In this document: piece by piece, positions 1 through 12,700 of the stretch | Numbering within the stretch: position 1 is the stretch's first letter | Layout: every line of letters starts with the position of its first letter | NCBI GenBank assembly: GCA_007922195.1 | Contig: ML681981.1 | Span: 14,393,771 to 14,457,770, forward strand | Source of the DNA: Podocnemis expansa | Taxonomy: Eukaryota; Chordata; Testudines; Podocnemididae | Direction of reading: 5' to 3' | Length of the DNA: 64,000 nucleotides | Notes under the pieces: generated by a model | What the model saw: the letters and a program-made list of their open reading frames with translations, nothing else | What the model was told of the DNA's origin: nothing | Databases searched by the model: none | Made by a program: the position numbers and the translations under genes

Positions 1-397
1 GCAGTTTCCACCAGCAAAAAGATGTTCAGGCAAAACCCTAGATCCCAAAATGAATTTGAGTTCCACCATTATCAGTTCTGTATATTATATAAAGCAATTA
101 GATTTCAGCCAGCAGCTTTACATGTTACAGTGAGATAATGAAATGTCTTGCACTGAAATGTGTTACAGCATACATGTTATATAATAGATCAAAAATTGCA
201 TTAACTTCTTCAGACAGTTCTGAGAGAGATTAGGCAAGAAATGCTAAGGCTGAGAAAGATTAACTGCAAGCTTGGCAGAAAAACAATAATTAAACATGCC
301 AGCTGTAGACAACTAATAGAAGTATCTTGATTACATCAGAATTTGCAAATGTATTAGCAGATACAGCACAAGCAAAGCATGACATCTAAAAGCAGTT

Positions 398-403
398 TTT
401 ATT
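398..403 (-). terminator. Polyadenylation signal of the KIF20B-like gene
   Basis: TTTATT on the plus strand is AATAAA on the coding strand, 70 bp past the stop codon. Cleavage would fall at about 370-388, giving a 3' UTR of roughly 90-100 nt. It supports the stop at 474 as a real gene end, not a sequencing break. Confidence 0.6.
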
Positions 404-473
404 TTAAGTATTTAGAGGCAAACAGTTGAAACATTTTGCCTACACACATTTCACCTACAATGAAAATGAACAA

Positions 474-779
474 TTACTTCCATTTAGCATTTAGTGTTGC
501 TGACTTTCTTCTCCTCAGACGATAATGTTTACGAATTGCAAGTTTTTGTTTTTGTTTTTGTTCTGGGATTGGAATCAGATTTTTTCTGAAGATTCCTGGA
601 TCAGCTGTGGTAGAAATGGTACCTTTCTTTGTAGGTGGCTCTTCCTCTTGGGTAGGCTTACTTTCAAAACAGCGTTTTCTTCCTAAATCCATCATGTTTT
701 TACTAGACTGAGTACATTCTATTGTCCCATTGCTGTTCTCCTTTGCCATTTTACTTTTAATGGTGGTTACAGTGTTGTC
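474..779 (-). CDS. KIF20B: KIF20B terminal coding exon with basic tail and stop
   Basis: 101 codons plus TAA at 474-476; acceptor AACATAG. The first half (GRKRCFES...[12 protein letters not shown]) matches an internal KIF20B segment around residue 850 of the mammalian protein (ERKRVNENE...DEPPAKKGSI). The second half, [20 protein letters not shown], is basic and resembles the far C-terminal tail of the long form instead. The exon thus joins two regions about 800 residues apart in mammalian KIF20B. A short 3' UTR follows. Confidence 0.88.
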   Translation of the reverse strand, partial: DNTVTTIKSKMAKENSNGTIECTQSSKNMMDLGRKRCFESKPTQEEEPPTKKGTISTTADPGIFRKNLIPIPEQKQKQKLAIRKHYRLRRRKSATLNAKWK

Positions 780-3700
780 CTATGTTTAAACAAAATTAGT
801 GACCTGTCAGTACACAAAATGAGCACTAAACATGTTACAAACAGTATTTGGCAAAACATATTAAACTGAGATTTGAAAACAAAAAAAAAAAAAAAAAGAG
901 ACAAAAATAGCTATATAACATCTTCCTGTGAAGAATTTTGGCTGAATAAAAAGCCAGCTATGGATTGTTTTTTCTGTAGACAATAAAGAGGCATACAATA
1001 CTTTGGAGTACAAAATATAGAGCACGTGAAAAGAAAAGAAAAACCACTAACAGATATTAAGGAGCCTGCGGGATTATGCATTCCCCTTAAGAGGTTAGTA
1101 ACATGTCAAAAACATAGAAACTTACTTCCTCTAGAAAGCATTTGAATCAATTTTTACAAATTCTTTACGTTTCATCTTTTCAAAATTGGAAGTTTTTTCT
1201 GTAATAACCTTAGGTCCTTGCTCCTATGGACACTAGTTGGTGTGCTTTTAATTAGGTTGGAAGTGCCCATGATAAATCTTAAACCCAAATGCTTTAGTTT
1301 CTGCTATGGATTATAAATTTGATCAAATATAAAGATTAAGGTTTTTGCAACCACAGAACCAGGCTCAATAGATAAAATAGAACAACATGTTGTCAACTGA
1401 AAACACCATGTGGTTATAGTATGCCATTGTCACACTGCATTTCATTAATGAAGACTTGCAGACAGTTAAGGTTTGTGCTTCTGGGATATTTTTTTTTTTT
1501 TAAATGTAGTTTCATACCTGACTGATCTACAGGACTTGTAAGCATAGCATGGACAGTTTGCTGTGCAGAAATTAATTGGAGAATGAGGAATGATAACTAG
1601 AACCATATCTTTAGTGCTTCTGGAATAGAGTGATAACCCTCGAAATAAGTCATACCATTGAAAAACTGAAGGCAAGAATAAGATCAAACAGTGTTAATTT
1701 GCACCACCTAATTCCTGTGAGTAATAAGTCAGTGTGGAGCTTCTAGAAATACTTGATGCATATAGAGGTTAATGGTAATTAGGACAAAAAGTACAACATA
1801 GGCTTTCAAGAGGTAGATTGTGCAGGCCAACCTGATCTCTTCAAAGAGCTTTTTAGACAAAGGAAATGCAGTTAATCTAAATTTACCTAGATTTCAGTAA
1901 GGCATTTGATATGGTTCCACATGGGGAATTAGATAAATTGGAAAAGAGAGAGATTAATATGAAAATTGAAAGGCACATAAGGAACTGGTTAAAAAGGGGA
2001 GATAACAATGGGTCATACCAAAAGGTGAATTATCAGGCTGGAGGGAGGTTACTAGGAGAGTTCTCAGGGATCAGTCTTGGGACCAGTTTTATTTAACCTT
2101 TTTATTACTGAGTCCCAATGTTCACTCTAAGCTGCGTGGTCCTGTGGCTGGGCAGGCCCTACCGCAGAGAACACTGCTGGCCGTGCATGGTTGGCAGCTG
2201 CAATCCCTACCCAGTGGGAAAACAGAGTCTTCCAGTTGTCTGAGAACTGCTCTGAGCTGGGAACTTTTAAAAGTCCTGCTTGGAGTAAGCTCTCACTGAG
2301 CATGCACAGAGGGCAGCCAGCCATAAAAGGAGGTGGAAGGTTTGAGGTAAGACAGGGTCATGCTGGCTGGAGAGGGGGTGGTGGGGTGGGGGGACCAGGA
2401 GAGGGGCAGGTTAGGAGTGGGAGGAGGGATCAAGGGGGGGCACTGTGGAATTGCCACGCAGTAAGCAACATATGTTGCTCAGCCGCATATGCGGTTTAGA
2501 GGCAACATTGTTACTGGACCCTGACACGAAAAATGGAAGTGTGCCAATAAAATTTACAGATGACAAAGTTGGGAGTTATTGCCAATAAAGAGAAGGACCA
2601 GTACATCATACAGGATTTGGAGAACTTTGGAGTAATAGAAATAGGATGAAAGTTAATAATGGAAAGTGCAAAGTCATGCATATAGGGACTTTTAACAAGA
2701 ATTTTTGCTATAATCTAGGGACATATAGGTTGGAAATGTCAGAGGAAAAGGACCTGCATGGTTGATCACAGGCTGACATGAGCCACCAATGTGATGAGGC
2801 TATGAAAAAAGCCACTGCTGATTTTAGGATGCATCAGGTGAGGTATTTCCAGTAGAGAAAGGGAGTTGTTAGTGCTGTTATACAAGGCAATGGTAAAACC
2901 CCACCCAGAATACTCTTTGTTGTTCTGGTCTCTCAAGTTTAATAAAAGATAAATTCAAAACTGGAACAGGCACAGAGAAGGACTACTAGAATATTTCAAG
3001 GAATGGAAAACCTGCCCTAGGACAGGGAACTCAAAGTGCTTGGCTTATTTAACTTAACCATAAGCGTACAGGGAGCTATGACTGCTCATTTATATTTATC
3101 CCTCTGGTTTATTTTAAAAGGAGGGAAAGGAATTATTTAAGTCCAGCACCACTGTGGATACAAGAACAAATGGATATAAATTGGCCATCAGGAAGTTCAG
3201 ACTTGAAATTAGATGAAACTAACCACCAGAGGAGTGAAATTCTGGACTAGCCTTCTAAAGGAAGCAACAGGGCAAAAAACCCAGCTGGCTTCAGGACTGA
3301 GCTTGATAAATTTATGGAAGGGATTGTAGGATTGGACAACTTAATTTGGCAATTAACTAATCTTACAGAGTACTAGTGGGAACAATGGCCTGTGATTATG
3401 TTAAATGAGATAGGTTCAGAGTTCACTACAAAGAATTCTTTTCCAGGTGTCTGGCTGGTGAGTCTTGCCCACATGTGCAAGGTTTAGCTAAAATCACCAT
3501 GTTTGAGATTGGGAAGGAATTCACCCCCACACATATACTCCCAGACAAACTGGCAGAGGCTCTGGGACAGGATGCGGCACGGGTAACTTGCTGGTGGGCC
3601 CTCTGTACCTTGAAGTCTTTAAACCATGATTTGAGGACTTTAGTAACTTAGTTATGTGTTACTGGTCTATTAAAGTGGTCAGTGAGTGAGGTTCTACGGC

Positions 3701-6700
3701 CTGAGTTGTACACAAGATCAGACTAGGTCACATGATGGTCCGTTCTAATCTTAAAAGTCTACGGTAACATAGCTGCGAATGGCATCTCAGATGATAGTTT
3801 CAGCTAGCTTCAAACTTACTGGACTTCAATATGCACACTGAGTCACCACCACCAATATACCTATAGGCACTGTCCTATCCCACCTATCTTAATCCAAAGC
3901 TTTTCAGCAGTTACAACAGTAGTAGCTAAGTACAGTCAGTCAACTGTTTCAAAGGCAAAGAAGAAAACAATGTTCTGGCTACCCATTTCACACCTCCAGC
4001 CTCAACCATTCCTCTGCCCATATCTACTTTATCTCCAAACATATCTAACCTCTTCTTTTCCTGCTTCCCTCACATCAATGCCCACACTGAAATTTGGGTC
4101 TCGGTGCAATGCTGTCTCCATTACCGCTCCTTCTCCCCACGTTAATCAAAAAGAACCACACTGATAGCGTTGGGGCTGCTGCTCTTTTCCTCAGTCTCCA
4201 ACTCATTTTCTGCTGTATGCTTGCTCCTCTGAAATGCTCACTGAAGTCTCTTTTAAATAATCTATTGCTTCTCTCCTGCCAAGGCTTTATTTCTTCTTTA
4301 ATTGTCTTAGCTTGATCTATTTTCACAATATTTTATCTTTAGCCTCCTGCCCACCAGTTCTTTCCATCTTCAACGGTAGATCCATTCTCTGAACTTAGAT
4401 GGCCACTTCACTGACCTATTTCTTGACCATCTTGGTGAATAGCCATTGATGGATCTATCCTTCAAGAACTTATCTAATTCTTTTGGCCTAAATGAAATCC
4501 ACAAGTTGACTGGGAATTGTGCAAAGTATTTCCTTTTATTTGTTTTTAACATGCGGCTTATAGTTTCCATTAAACACCATCTTATTTGTGTGTTATGTGA
4601 AATGGTAAATAACTTCATTTTCTCCACAACGTTTGTGATTTTGTAAACCTCTATCATAACCCCTCTTAACTGTTTTTCCTAAGCTCAAGAGACCCATTCT
4701 TTTTAATTGCTCATCATATAGAAGCTGTTTCATACTCTTAACTATTTTTGTTGCCCCACTCTATATCTTTTCCATTTCTAATAAATCTTTGAACTGGGGC
4801 AACCAGAACTGTGCACAGTATTCCTGTTGTGGGTACATTATGGATTTATGTAATGGTATTATGATACTTACTGTCTTAATATTTACTCTTGCCTTGTGAT
4901 ACCAGTCAGTTTTTTGATTGCCACTGGACACTGGATTGAGTTCTTTGAAAACATCCATTCAGTGACTCCAAGATCTCTTTCTTGAGTGGTAACAGCAAAA
5001 TTTAGATCTCACCATTTTGTATGTATAGTTGGAATTATAGTTTTCCAGCATGCACTACTTTGCATTTAACAACACTGAATTTCATCTCCCATTTTGTTAC
5101 TCAGTCACCAAGTTTTATAATATCCCGCTATAAATTCAAAGGAGACTGCAAAAACCATCTTGAGTAATTTTTTTTTCTGTGTGGGTGCAAACATTGTTCA
5201 TACTTTTTCAGATCCTTTATGAATATGTTGAGCTGCATTGGTCCCAGTATGGATGCTAGGGAGGACACTTATTTGCCTCTCTCCATTCTGAGACCAGATC
5301 ATTATTCCTACATTTTTTCCCGTCTTTTATCAATCATTACAAACATTAACAAAGAACCAACTTTTTTAAAGAAATGAAGAGCTGAAAAGACTTACATAGT
5401 CTTTTATTGTAGTTTCTAAATGGGATATTACGTCCTGTAGTCTACTTATAACGTCATCCTTTTGCTCTACAATGCTCATTAGCTCTTGAATCCGTTTATT
5501 CTGTGTCATCATTTTCTTTAAGAAAAGAGAAGAGTTACATTTTTACTAGGTTTTATCTAAAAGAATGCATTGTAATGCAACTCTGAATCTTTTGCACTCA
5601 TACAAAATGAGAAACAAACCTTAGCAGTAGTACATCTATTCAGTTAAACACACTAGGAAATTTAGGAATGTGAAATTAAACATTAACTAACTAATTGTGT
5701 ATTAAAATTGAGGCAGATGTTAATTTCAGTGTATTTACTTTTCCTAAAAGATTACCTCAGTAGCTTCTTCAACTCGTTGCGTAGATTCACTTAACTTAAT
5801 CACTTGCAGTTCAAGCTCTGCAAGCAAATAGAGAAACTGGTGTTTAGTAAATAGATTTTAAACCAGTAGTTCATTCAATAAGTCTGAGAAGTCTTTCTAC
5901 AATAAGATTTTAGTAATGTGCCAATATTCGAGATACATTGAGACCAGTGCGATGATACAGGCTAAAATATTTTTTTCAAATGAAGTTTAACTATTTAAAT
6001 AATTGAGAAAATAAAGGAATATATTTCAACTAAGATAATACAGTAACTTCACTTTAAGCAAAAGAGTGAGCAGGTATGCAAGAAGCAGCCACAAAGTCCA
6101 GCACAAATTAGAGGTCTTAATACCTTAATGAGGATTGTGATTTTTCCAGTCTCAATATGGGAAGGCTACTCTATGCCATGAAAAATGTCAAACCCAAAAA
6201 CAAGTGAATGAAATACAAACAAACATCAAAAAAAAAAAAAAAAAGCTTGCAGTTCCAAAAGTAGGACACAGTAAGAGAGTCTGGAGTCAGAGTAGATAAG
6301 CAAGGGAATCACTGGATCAGGACAAGTCTAAATGGGTAGTGGGGCTTATTTGTTTTTCCAGCATCTCATCTGTTAGGAAAGTTTTGATCATTCTAAGTAT
6401 GCTGAAAATACACAACTAATGCTGTTGCAGGCTAGACAGGAATGGAGGAGTGTTTTATTATTTGAGGAAAAAAAGTCACAAATTCCCACATTTTTTCTCT
6501 ATTTTGACACAACCAACAGGAAGACAAAACAGATTTTGGAGCAGGAATCAGCATTCAGGTTTTAAAATGTTGTATGAGAAAGACAACTCAACATTAAAAT
6601 CAACACGTTCTGACCCTTTTCTATAAAATTCAGTTTATTTATCTTGATTAATCAGGTTGACTTAATAATGGAAAAGATTTTATAAAAATCTTCTCTCTCC

Positions 6701-9700
6701 TCACCCGTTCCCTTTGTAGTTTCAAGTTATTTATTAAATTAAAAACAAAAGCCAGCTGCAATAGTATTCACTTGTGATCTGTTAAATTCCTCCATAAAAT
6801 ACTTCAACTATACTATAAAACTTTATCTCCTCAGTACTGTGCACCTGTGGGGGAAAATGCTATGCTGTGCTGATCAGAGTGTCCTCTTGGTGCTCACTGC
6901 AAATTTCAGAATTCACAGTAGTGGGAGGTAAATGTGAGACAGTCTTCCTGAAAGTTCTAAGTGCTACCAGGAAGGTGAGCCATACATGAACAGCCATCTG
7001 CTTCCAACCAACCAAACTGGTTTTTTTTTTTTTGGTTTGGTTTGTTTTTAATGCAAAAAGGACATTTCAGAAAATGCTTTAGGACTGTGTTAAATGTAAC
7101 TTCAGGAAGTTTTTAGATATGCTGAACTTTCACTGATAATCATGAGTTGATAGGATTATTACACCCATTCTGATTTATTTCAGCTGCCTCAGTAAATGGC
7201 AGAGTCCTAATAACTTTCTCTATATTCAGAGATAACATCTTAGGCACAGTAATATATTGTTTTCTTCTCAGACAGAACTAATAGTCTATTTAGTTCTTCT
7301 CTCTGTGGAATGCTTGTAGTCATTATATCATATAGGATTGTCGTGGTTTGGGACTCTTCTGAGGGGTATGGAGGAACCTATCTCAGGAGGTATGCTGCCT
7401 GCCAGGGGCCCGTATCCGAGACATTATGGATGGATTGTCAAGAATCATCTGCCCCTTCAACTACTACTCCATGCTACCCATCCACCTGGGAACAAATGAT
7501 ACTGCAAAAAGTGACCGTCAGCAGATGAAAGGTGACTACAGGGCTCTGGGACCATGAGTGAAGGAGTTCAGTGCTCAGGTGGTATTCTCAATCTTTCCAA
7601 CCAAGGGCAGAAGCTTGCACAGAGAGAGATCCATCCTGGAGGTGAACGCCTGGTTGCGGAGATGATGGCATCAGGAAAGCTTTGGCTTTCTCAATCATAG
7701 GATGCTGTTCCAAGAGGATGGACTGCTAGGCAGAGATGCAGTCCACCTATCACGGAAGGCAAAGAGTGTATTTGGACATAGGCTGGCTAACCTAGTGAGG
7801 AGAGCTATAAATTAGGTTTGAAGGGGACCAGTGACCTAAGCCAACAGGTAAGTGAAAACCAAGGTGACCTAAAGGAAGGGATGGAACCTGAGGGAGGTCT
7901 GGATATTAAAGAATGACTAATCAGAATGGGGGGGGGGGCGTAGCAGGGGGGAGAAGCAGATCAGTGTCTGTATACAAATACAAGTTTGTGTATGCAAATA
8001 GAAGGAATATGGGTAATAAGCAGGAGGAACCTGAAATACTTATAGCCAAACACAACTATGACATAGTTGGTACCACAGAGACTTGGTGATTAATATGCAT
8101 GACTGGAATATTAACGTAGCAGAGTACAGATTGCTTAGAAAGGACAGGAAGGGAAGAAAGGGAGATGGAGTTGCCTCGTTTATCAAAAATATATATACGT
8201 GGACTGAGGTTGGGATGGAAAATAGACATACAGGTTGAAAAAATCTCTGGGTAAAAATAAAAGGAGTAGAAAATAGGAGTGATCTCGTGTTAGGGGTCTA
8301 CTATAAACCACCCAACCAGGAAGAAGAGATCAATGTGGCTTTTTTTCCAGCAATTAACAAAATCATCCAAGGCACAGGACTTGATTGTGATGGGCAACTT
8401 CAATTACCCAGACATCTGTTGGCAAAATAAGACAGCAAGGCACAGATTATCCAATAAGTTCTTGTAATGCACTGAAGATAGTTTTTTATTTCAAAAAGTG
8501 GAGAAAGCTACTAGGTGAGAGACTATTCTCGATTTGGTTTTGACAAACAGAGAGGAAGTGGTCAAGAATTTGAAAGCAGAAGGTAACTTAGGTGGAAGCG
8601 ATCATGAAATGATAGCGTTCAGGATTCTTAGAAATGTTAGGAGACAGAATACCAGAACAAAAACAATGGCTTTTAGGAAGGCAGACTTTAACGCATTCTA
8701 TGAGCTGATGGGAAGGATACCAGGGGAAGAATGTCTAAGAGGAAAAATGATAGTTGACAGTTTTTCAAAGAGACAAGAGCTAACCATTCCACTGCATAAG
8801 AGGGAAAAGAAATATGGCAAGAGATCACTTTGGCTTAACCAGGAGACCTTCAATAATTTAAAAATAGAAAGAGTCCTATAAAAAGTGGAAACTAGGCCAA
8901 ATGACAAAGGAGTACTATAAATAACACAATTATGTACAGGAGAAATCCGAAAGGCCAAGGCACAAACAGAGATCAAACTAGCTGAAGGCAAAAACAGGTA
9001 ACAAAGAGACATTCTTCAAATACATCAGAAACAGGAAGAAAACCTAGGACAATGTAGGACTCCTACTCAACAAAGAGGGTAAAACAACAAATGAATGTGG
9101 AAATGACAGAAGAACTAAATTTGTTTCGATCTTCACTGAGGAGGTTGGTGGAGATTGGTTGTCTGTTGTAGAAGAGGGCAATAGCAACAAGATAGGCTCA
9201 GAAGCCAAAACATAGAAAGAGCAAAGTTAAAAATTACTTGGACAAATTGGATGTCTTCAAGTCACCAGGGCCTGTTGATATGTACTCTAGAGTACTCAAG
9301 GAGCTGATTCAGGAGACATGAGCCATTAGCTATTATCTTTGAAAAATCATGGACGACAGGTGAGGTCCCAGAGGACTGGAAAAGGGCAAATATAGTGCCC
9401 ATCTACAAAAGAGCAAATAAGAGCAATCCAGGAAATTATAGACTAGTCAGTTTAACCTCTGCACCAGGAAAAATAATTGAACAGATAAAGAGTTGATTTG
9501 CAAACATCTAGAAGAGACCAAGGTGCTTAGGGCCAGTCAACATGGATTTGTCAAAAACCAAATCATGTCAAACCAACTTGATGGCCTTCTATGATATGGT
9601 AATGAGCCTTGTGGATAAAGGGGAAGTGGTAGATGTGGTATATCTAGACTTTAGCAAGGCATTTCATCTGGTCTTGCATCACATTCTCATTAATAAACTG

Positions 9701-12700
9701 GGGAGATATGAACTAGATGGAGCTACTATAAGATGTGTGAAAAACTAGTTGGATAACCACTGCCAGAGAGTAGTTATCAGTGGTTCACATTCATGCTGGA
9801 CAGACACAACGAGCAGGGTGCAGCAGGGATCTGTCCTAGGTCTGGTTTTGTTCAACATTTTTATCGGTAACTTGGATGATGGAATAGAAAGCAAATTTAT
9901 AAAGTTTGCAGATGATTCCAAGCTGAGAGGGGTTGCGAGTGCTTTCAAGGATAGGATCACAATTCAAAATGATTTGGACAAACTGGTGAAATGGTCTGAG
10001 ATAGAATGAAATTCAATAAAAAAAGACAAGTGCCAAGTACTCCACTTAGGGTTAAACAACCCATTGCACACACACAAAACAGTCATGCCTAGGAAGGAGT
10101 ACTGCAGAAAGAGATCTGGGTGTAATACTAGATCACAAGCTAAATATAAGTCAGCAGCATGATACTGTAGCAAAAAACAATGCCATTTTGGGGTGTATTA
10201 ACAGGAGTAGTGTGAGTAACACATGAGAAGTGATTTTTCCACTCTATTCTGCAATGATTAGACCTCAACTTGTGTACTGTGTCCAGTTTTGGGTGCCTCA
10301 TTCAACAAAGGATGTGGAGAAACTGGAAAAAGTCTAGTGAGGGGCAACAAAAATGATTAGAGGTCTGGAACATTTGACCTATGAGGGAAGATTGAAAGAG
10401 CTCAATTTGTTTAGTCTAGAGAAAAGGAGACAGAGGGGATATAAGTTTTCAAATACCTAAAAGGTTGTTATGAGGAAGAAGGAGAAGTATTATTTTTTGT
10501 TTAATCACAGATGATAGGACAAGAAGCACAGGGGAGGTTCAGCCTAGATATTAGGAAAAAATTCCTAACTCTCAGAGTGATTAAACCAGGGGTCTCAAAT
10601 TCAAAACCACCATGAGGACTAGTAGAGGGCCACATGAGGGCTAGAACATGCATCAAGGGCTGCACCACTGAAACCTTTCCATAGAATAGTGTTGTTGTGG
10701 GCCACAGGAAATAGCTTTAGGGGGCCGCGTGTTTGAGACCCCTGGATTAAACACTGCAATAAATTGCCTCAGCAGGTTGTGGAATCTGCTACATTGGAGG
10801 TTTTTAGGAGCAGGTTGAACACACACCTGTCAGGGATGGTTTAATTAATGGTACTTGGTCTTGCCATAAGTGCAGGGAACTGGACCTGAGGACCTGTCAT
10901 GGTCCCTTCCAGTTTCTATGATGCTATATTCCCTATTTTAAAAATCAGTGTCAGTTTAAGCTCATCCTTTAAAAGTTCTCATTTACTACTTTCCTTTGCA
11001 GCAGTCAGCAATAGCCTCATAAGCTCAAATCTGTCTGCTTTGGCATATTTAGGGTGAAATGCTCTAAATTTCTTATGTTGTACCACAATGAAGGTTTTAG
11101 CATTAAACAACAAATCAAACAATGTTACAGCTTTACGTCTTCACAGCAATTCTTGATTGCTCTTCCCATTTTGGGGGCATCAGACAGAATCAGATACTGC
11201 TTCTGAACAACTTATGTTGAATGCAAGTGGAAAGCCCAGAATAGGGATTTACAGAAAAACAAAAATCAGAGCAACATTTCAATGACAAATTGCAGCAGAG
11301 AGAACATCTACCATTTCAATATCATTGATCTTTTCACTGAAACTGCAGCTTTAACCCAAAACAATTTTTTCACCACTTTGAAGATTTCTCTCTCTTTGCC
11401 TAATAAGCATGTTTCAATGTTTTATTTGAAAAAGTCTATTTTCGTTGTTTACGGATAAGTAATTATCTGTTTCCTAGGACTTACATACTTCAAATTTAGG
11501 TATACTGAAATTAGCAGTTCACGAACTGATGTGTTAATGTTAACAGCACATACCAGCACCTTTCATATCTACTAGACAGAGGAAGTAGTGAATTCCCACT
11601 AAAGACTGAGAAAAATTTGACTAGTTCATCTACAAGATATGGGCTACATGCATTCTAGCCTCTAGAATCTACCAAGTTCCCCTAACAGTTCATAAATCCG
11701 TGGCTTCAGAATTCAGAGAATTGATTCCACCCACTAGCCAGTCAGTCCAGCCATTACCACTATTCTCTAGTGCTTTTAGACAGTTTCTTTTCCCAAAAGT
11801 AGGCATGTACTCAAAGTGCTTTTTTATTTGGGTGTAGGAAGGTGTAGTTAATTTTTTCCATTCACACTAAAATTAGCACACGTTTTAAAACAAGACAAAG
11901 ATCTCCCCAAATATATTGTGGTCAAGTCATTGCTTCAATGACAACTTGAAAAAAAATCTCAAAGTGAAATTTAAAAATCACTAGATTTTCTGGAATAAAA
12001 CAAAACTGGATTCACACTGCACAAACGGGATTCAAATGAATACTCAGAGAATTCTGCTGTACTTCTATTGCAAGGCACTAGTTATCTTATGAGATCATTC
12101 CTAGTTGGAAGGTAAATGAAATTACACATCTATAAAATACAGTATGCTCTTAAAAATGTGAAATCCAGAGACGTCAATGATATTAAAAAATTATACTAAA
12201 AGCTAGAAGGCATTTTAACTTAAGTTGAAAAGATGCAGCTTTTTATTCAAGTAATAAAACTATTTTTTTTTTGAACGGTGGTTCTCTTAAAATTGCTTCA
12301 TCTTGTCCTTGACTGAACTTAAAGTAGAATTAAAAAAAAAAAAAAAAAGGGCAACACCCAATTTGGTCAACTAGAAAGATCACAACATGAACAGATTCAA
12401 ACCAGCTACCGCTGAAATGTAAATATTAAAAAAAACTTACACAGGTTAAGCTATCCAGGCCACTTAATTCACAAGAACTAAAACATTTTCTAAGTCAGTT
12501 CAGAATCACTCTTATTTTACCCCACTCACCTTTAGTTCTCTGTGTCAGCTCTTCTTTGGTTTTAATTAGCTCAACAGTCACTTTTTCCAACTTTTGTTCA
12601 AGCCAAGCAATAGCTTCTTGCGGGTCTTCTAAGGATACAATATATCTGTGAGCCTCTTCTACCTGCTTCTTAATATCACTGACATCATCTTGCAGAGAAT

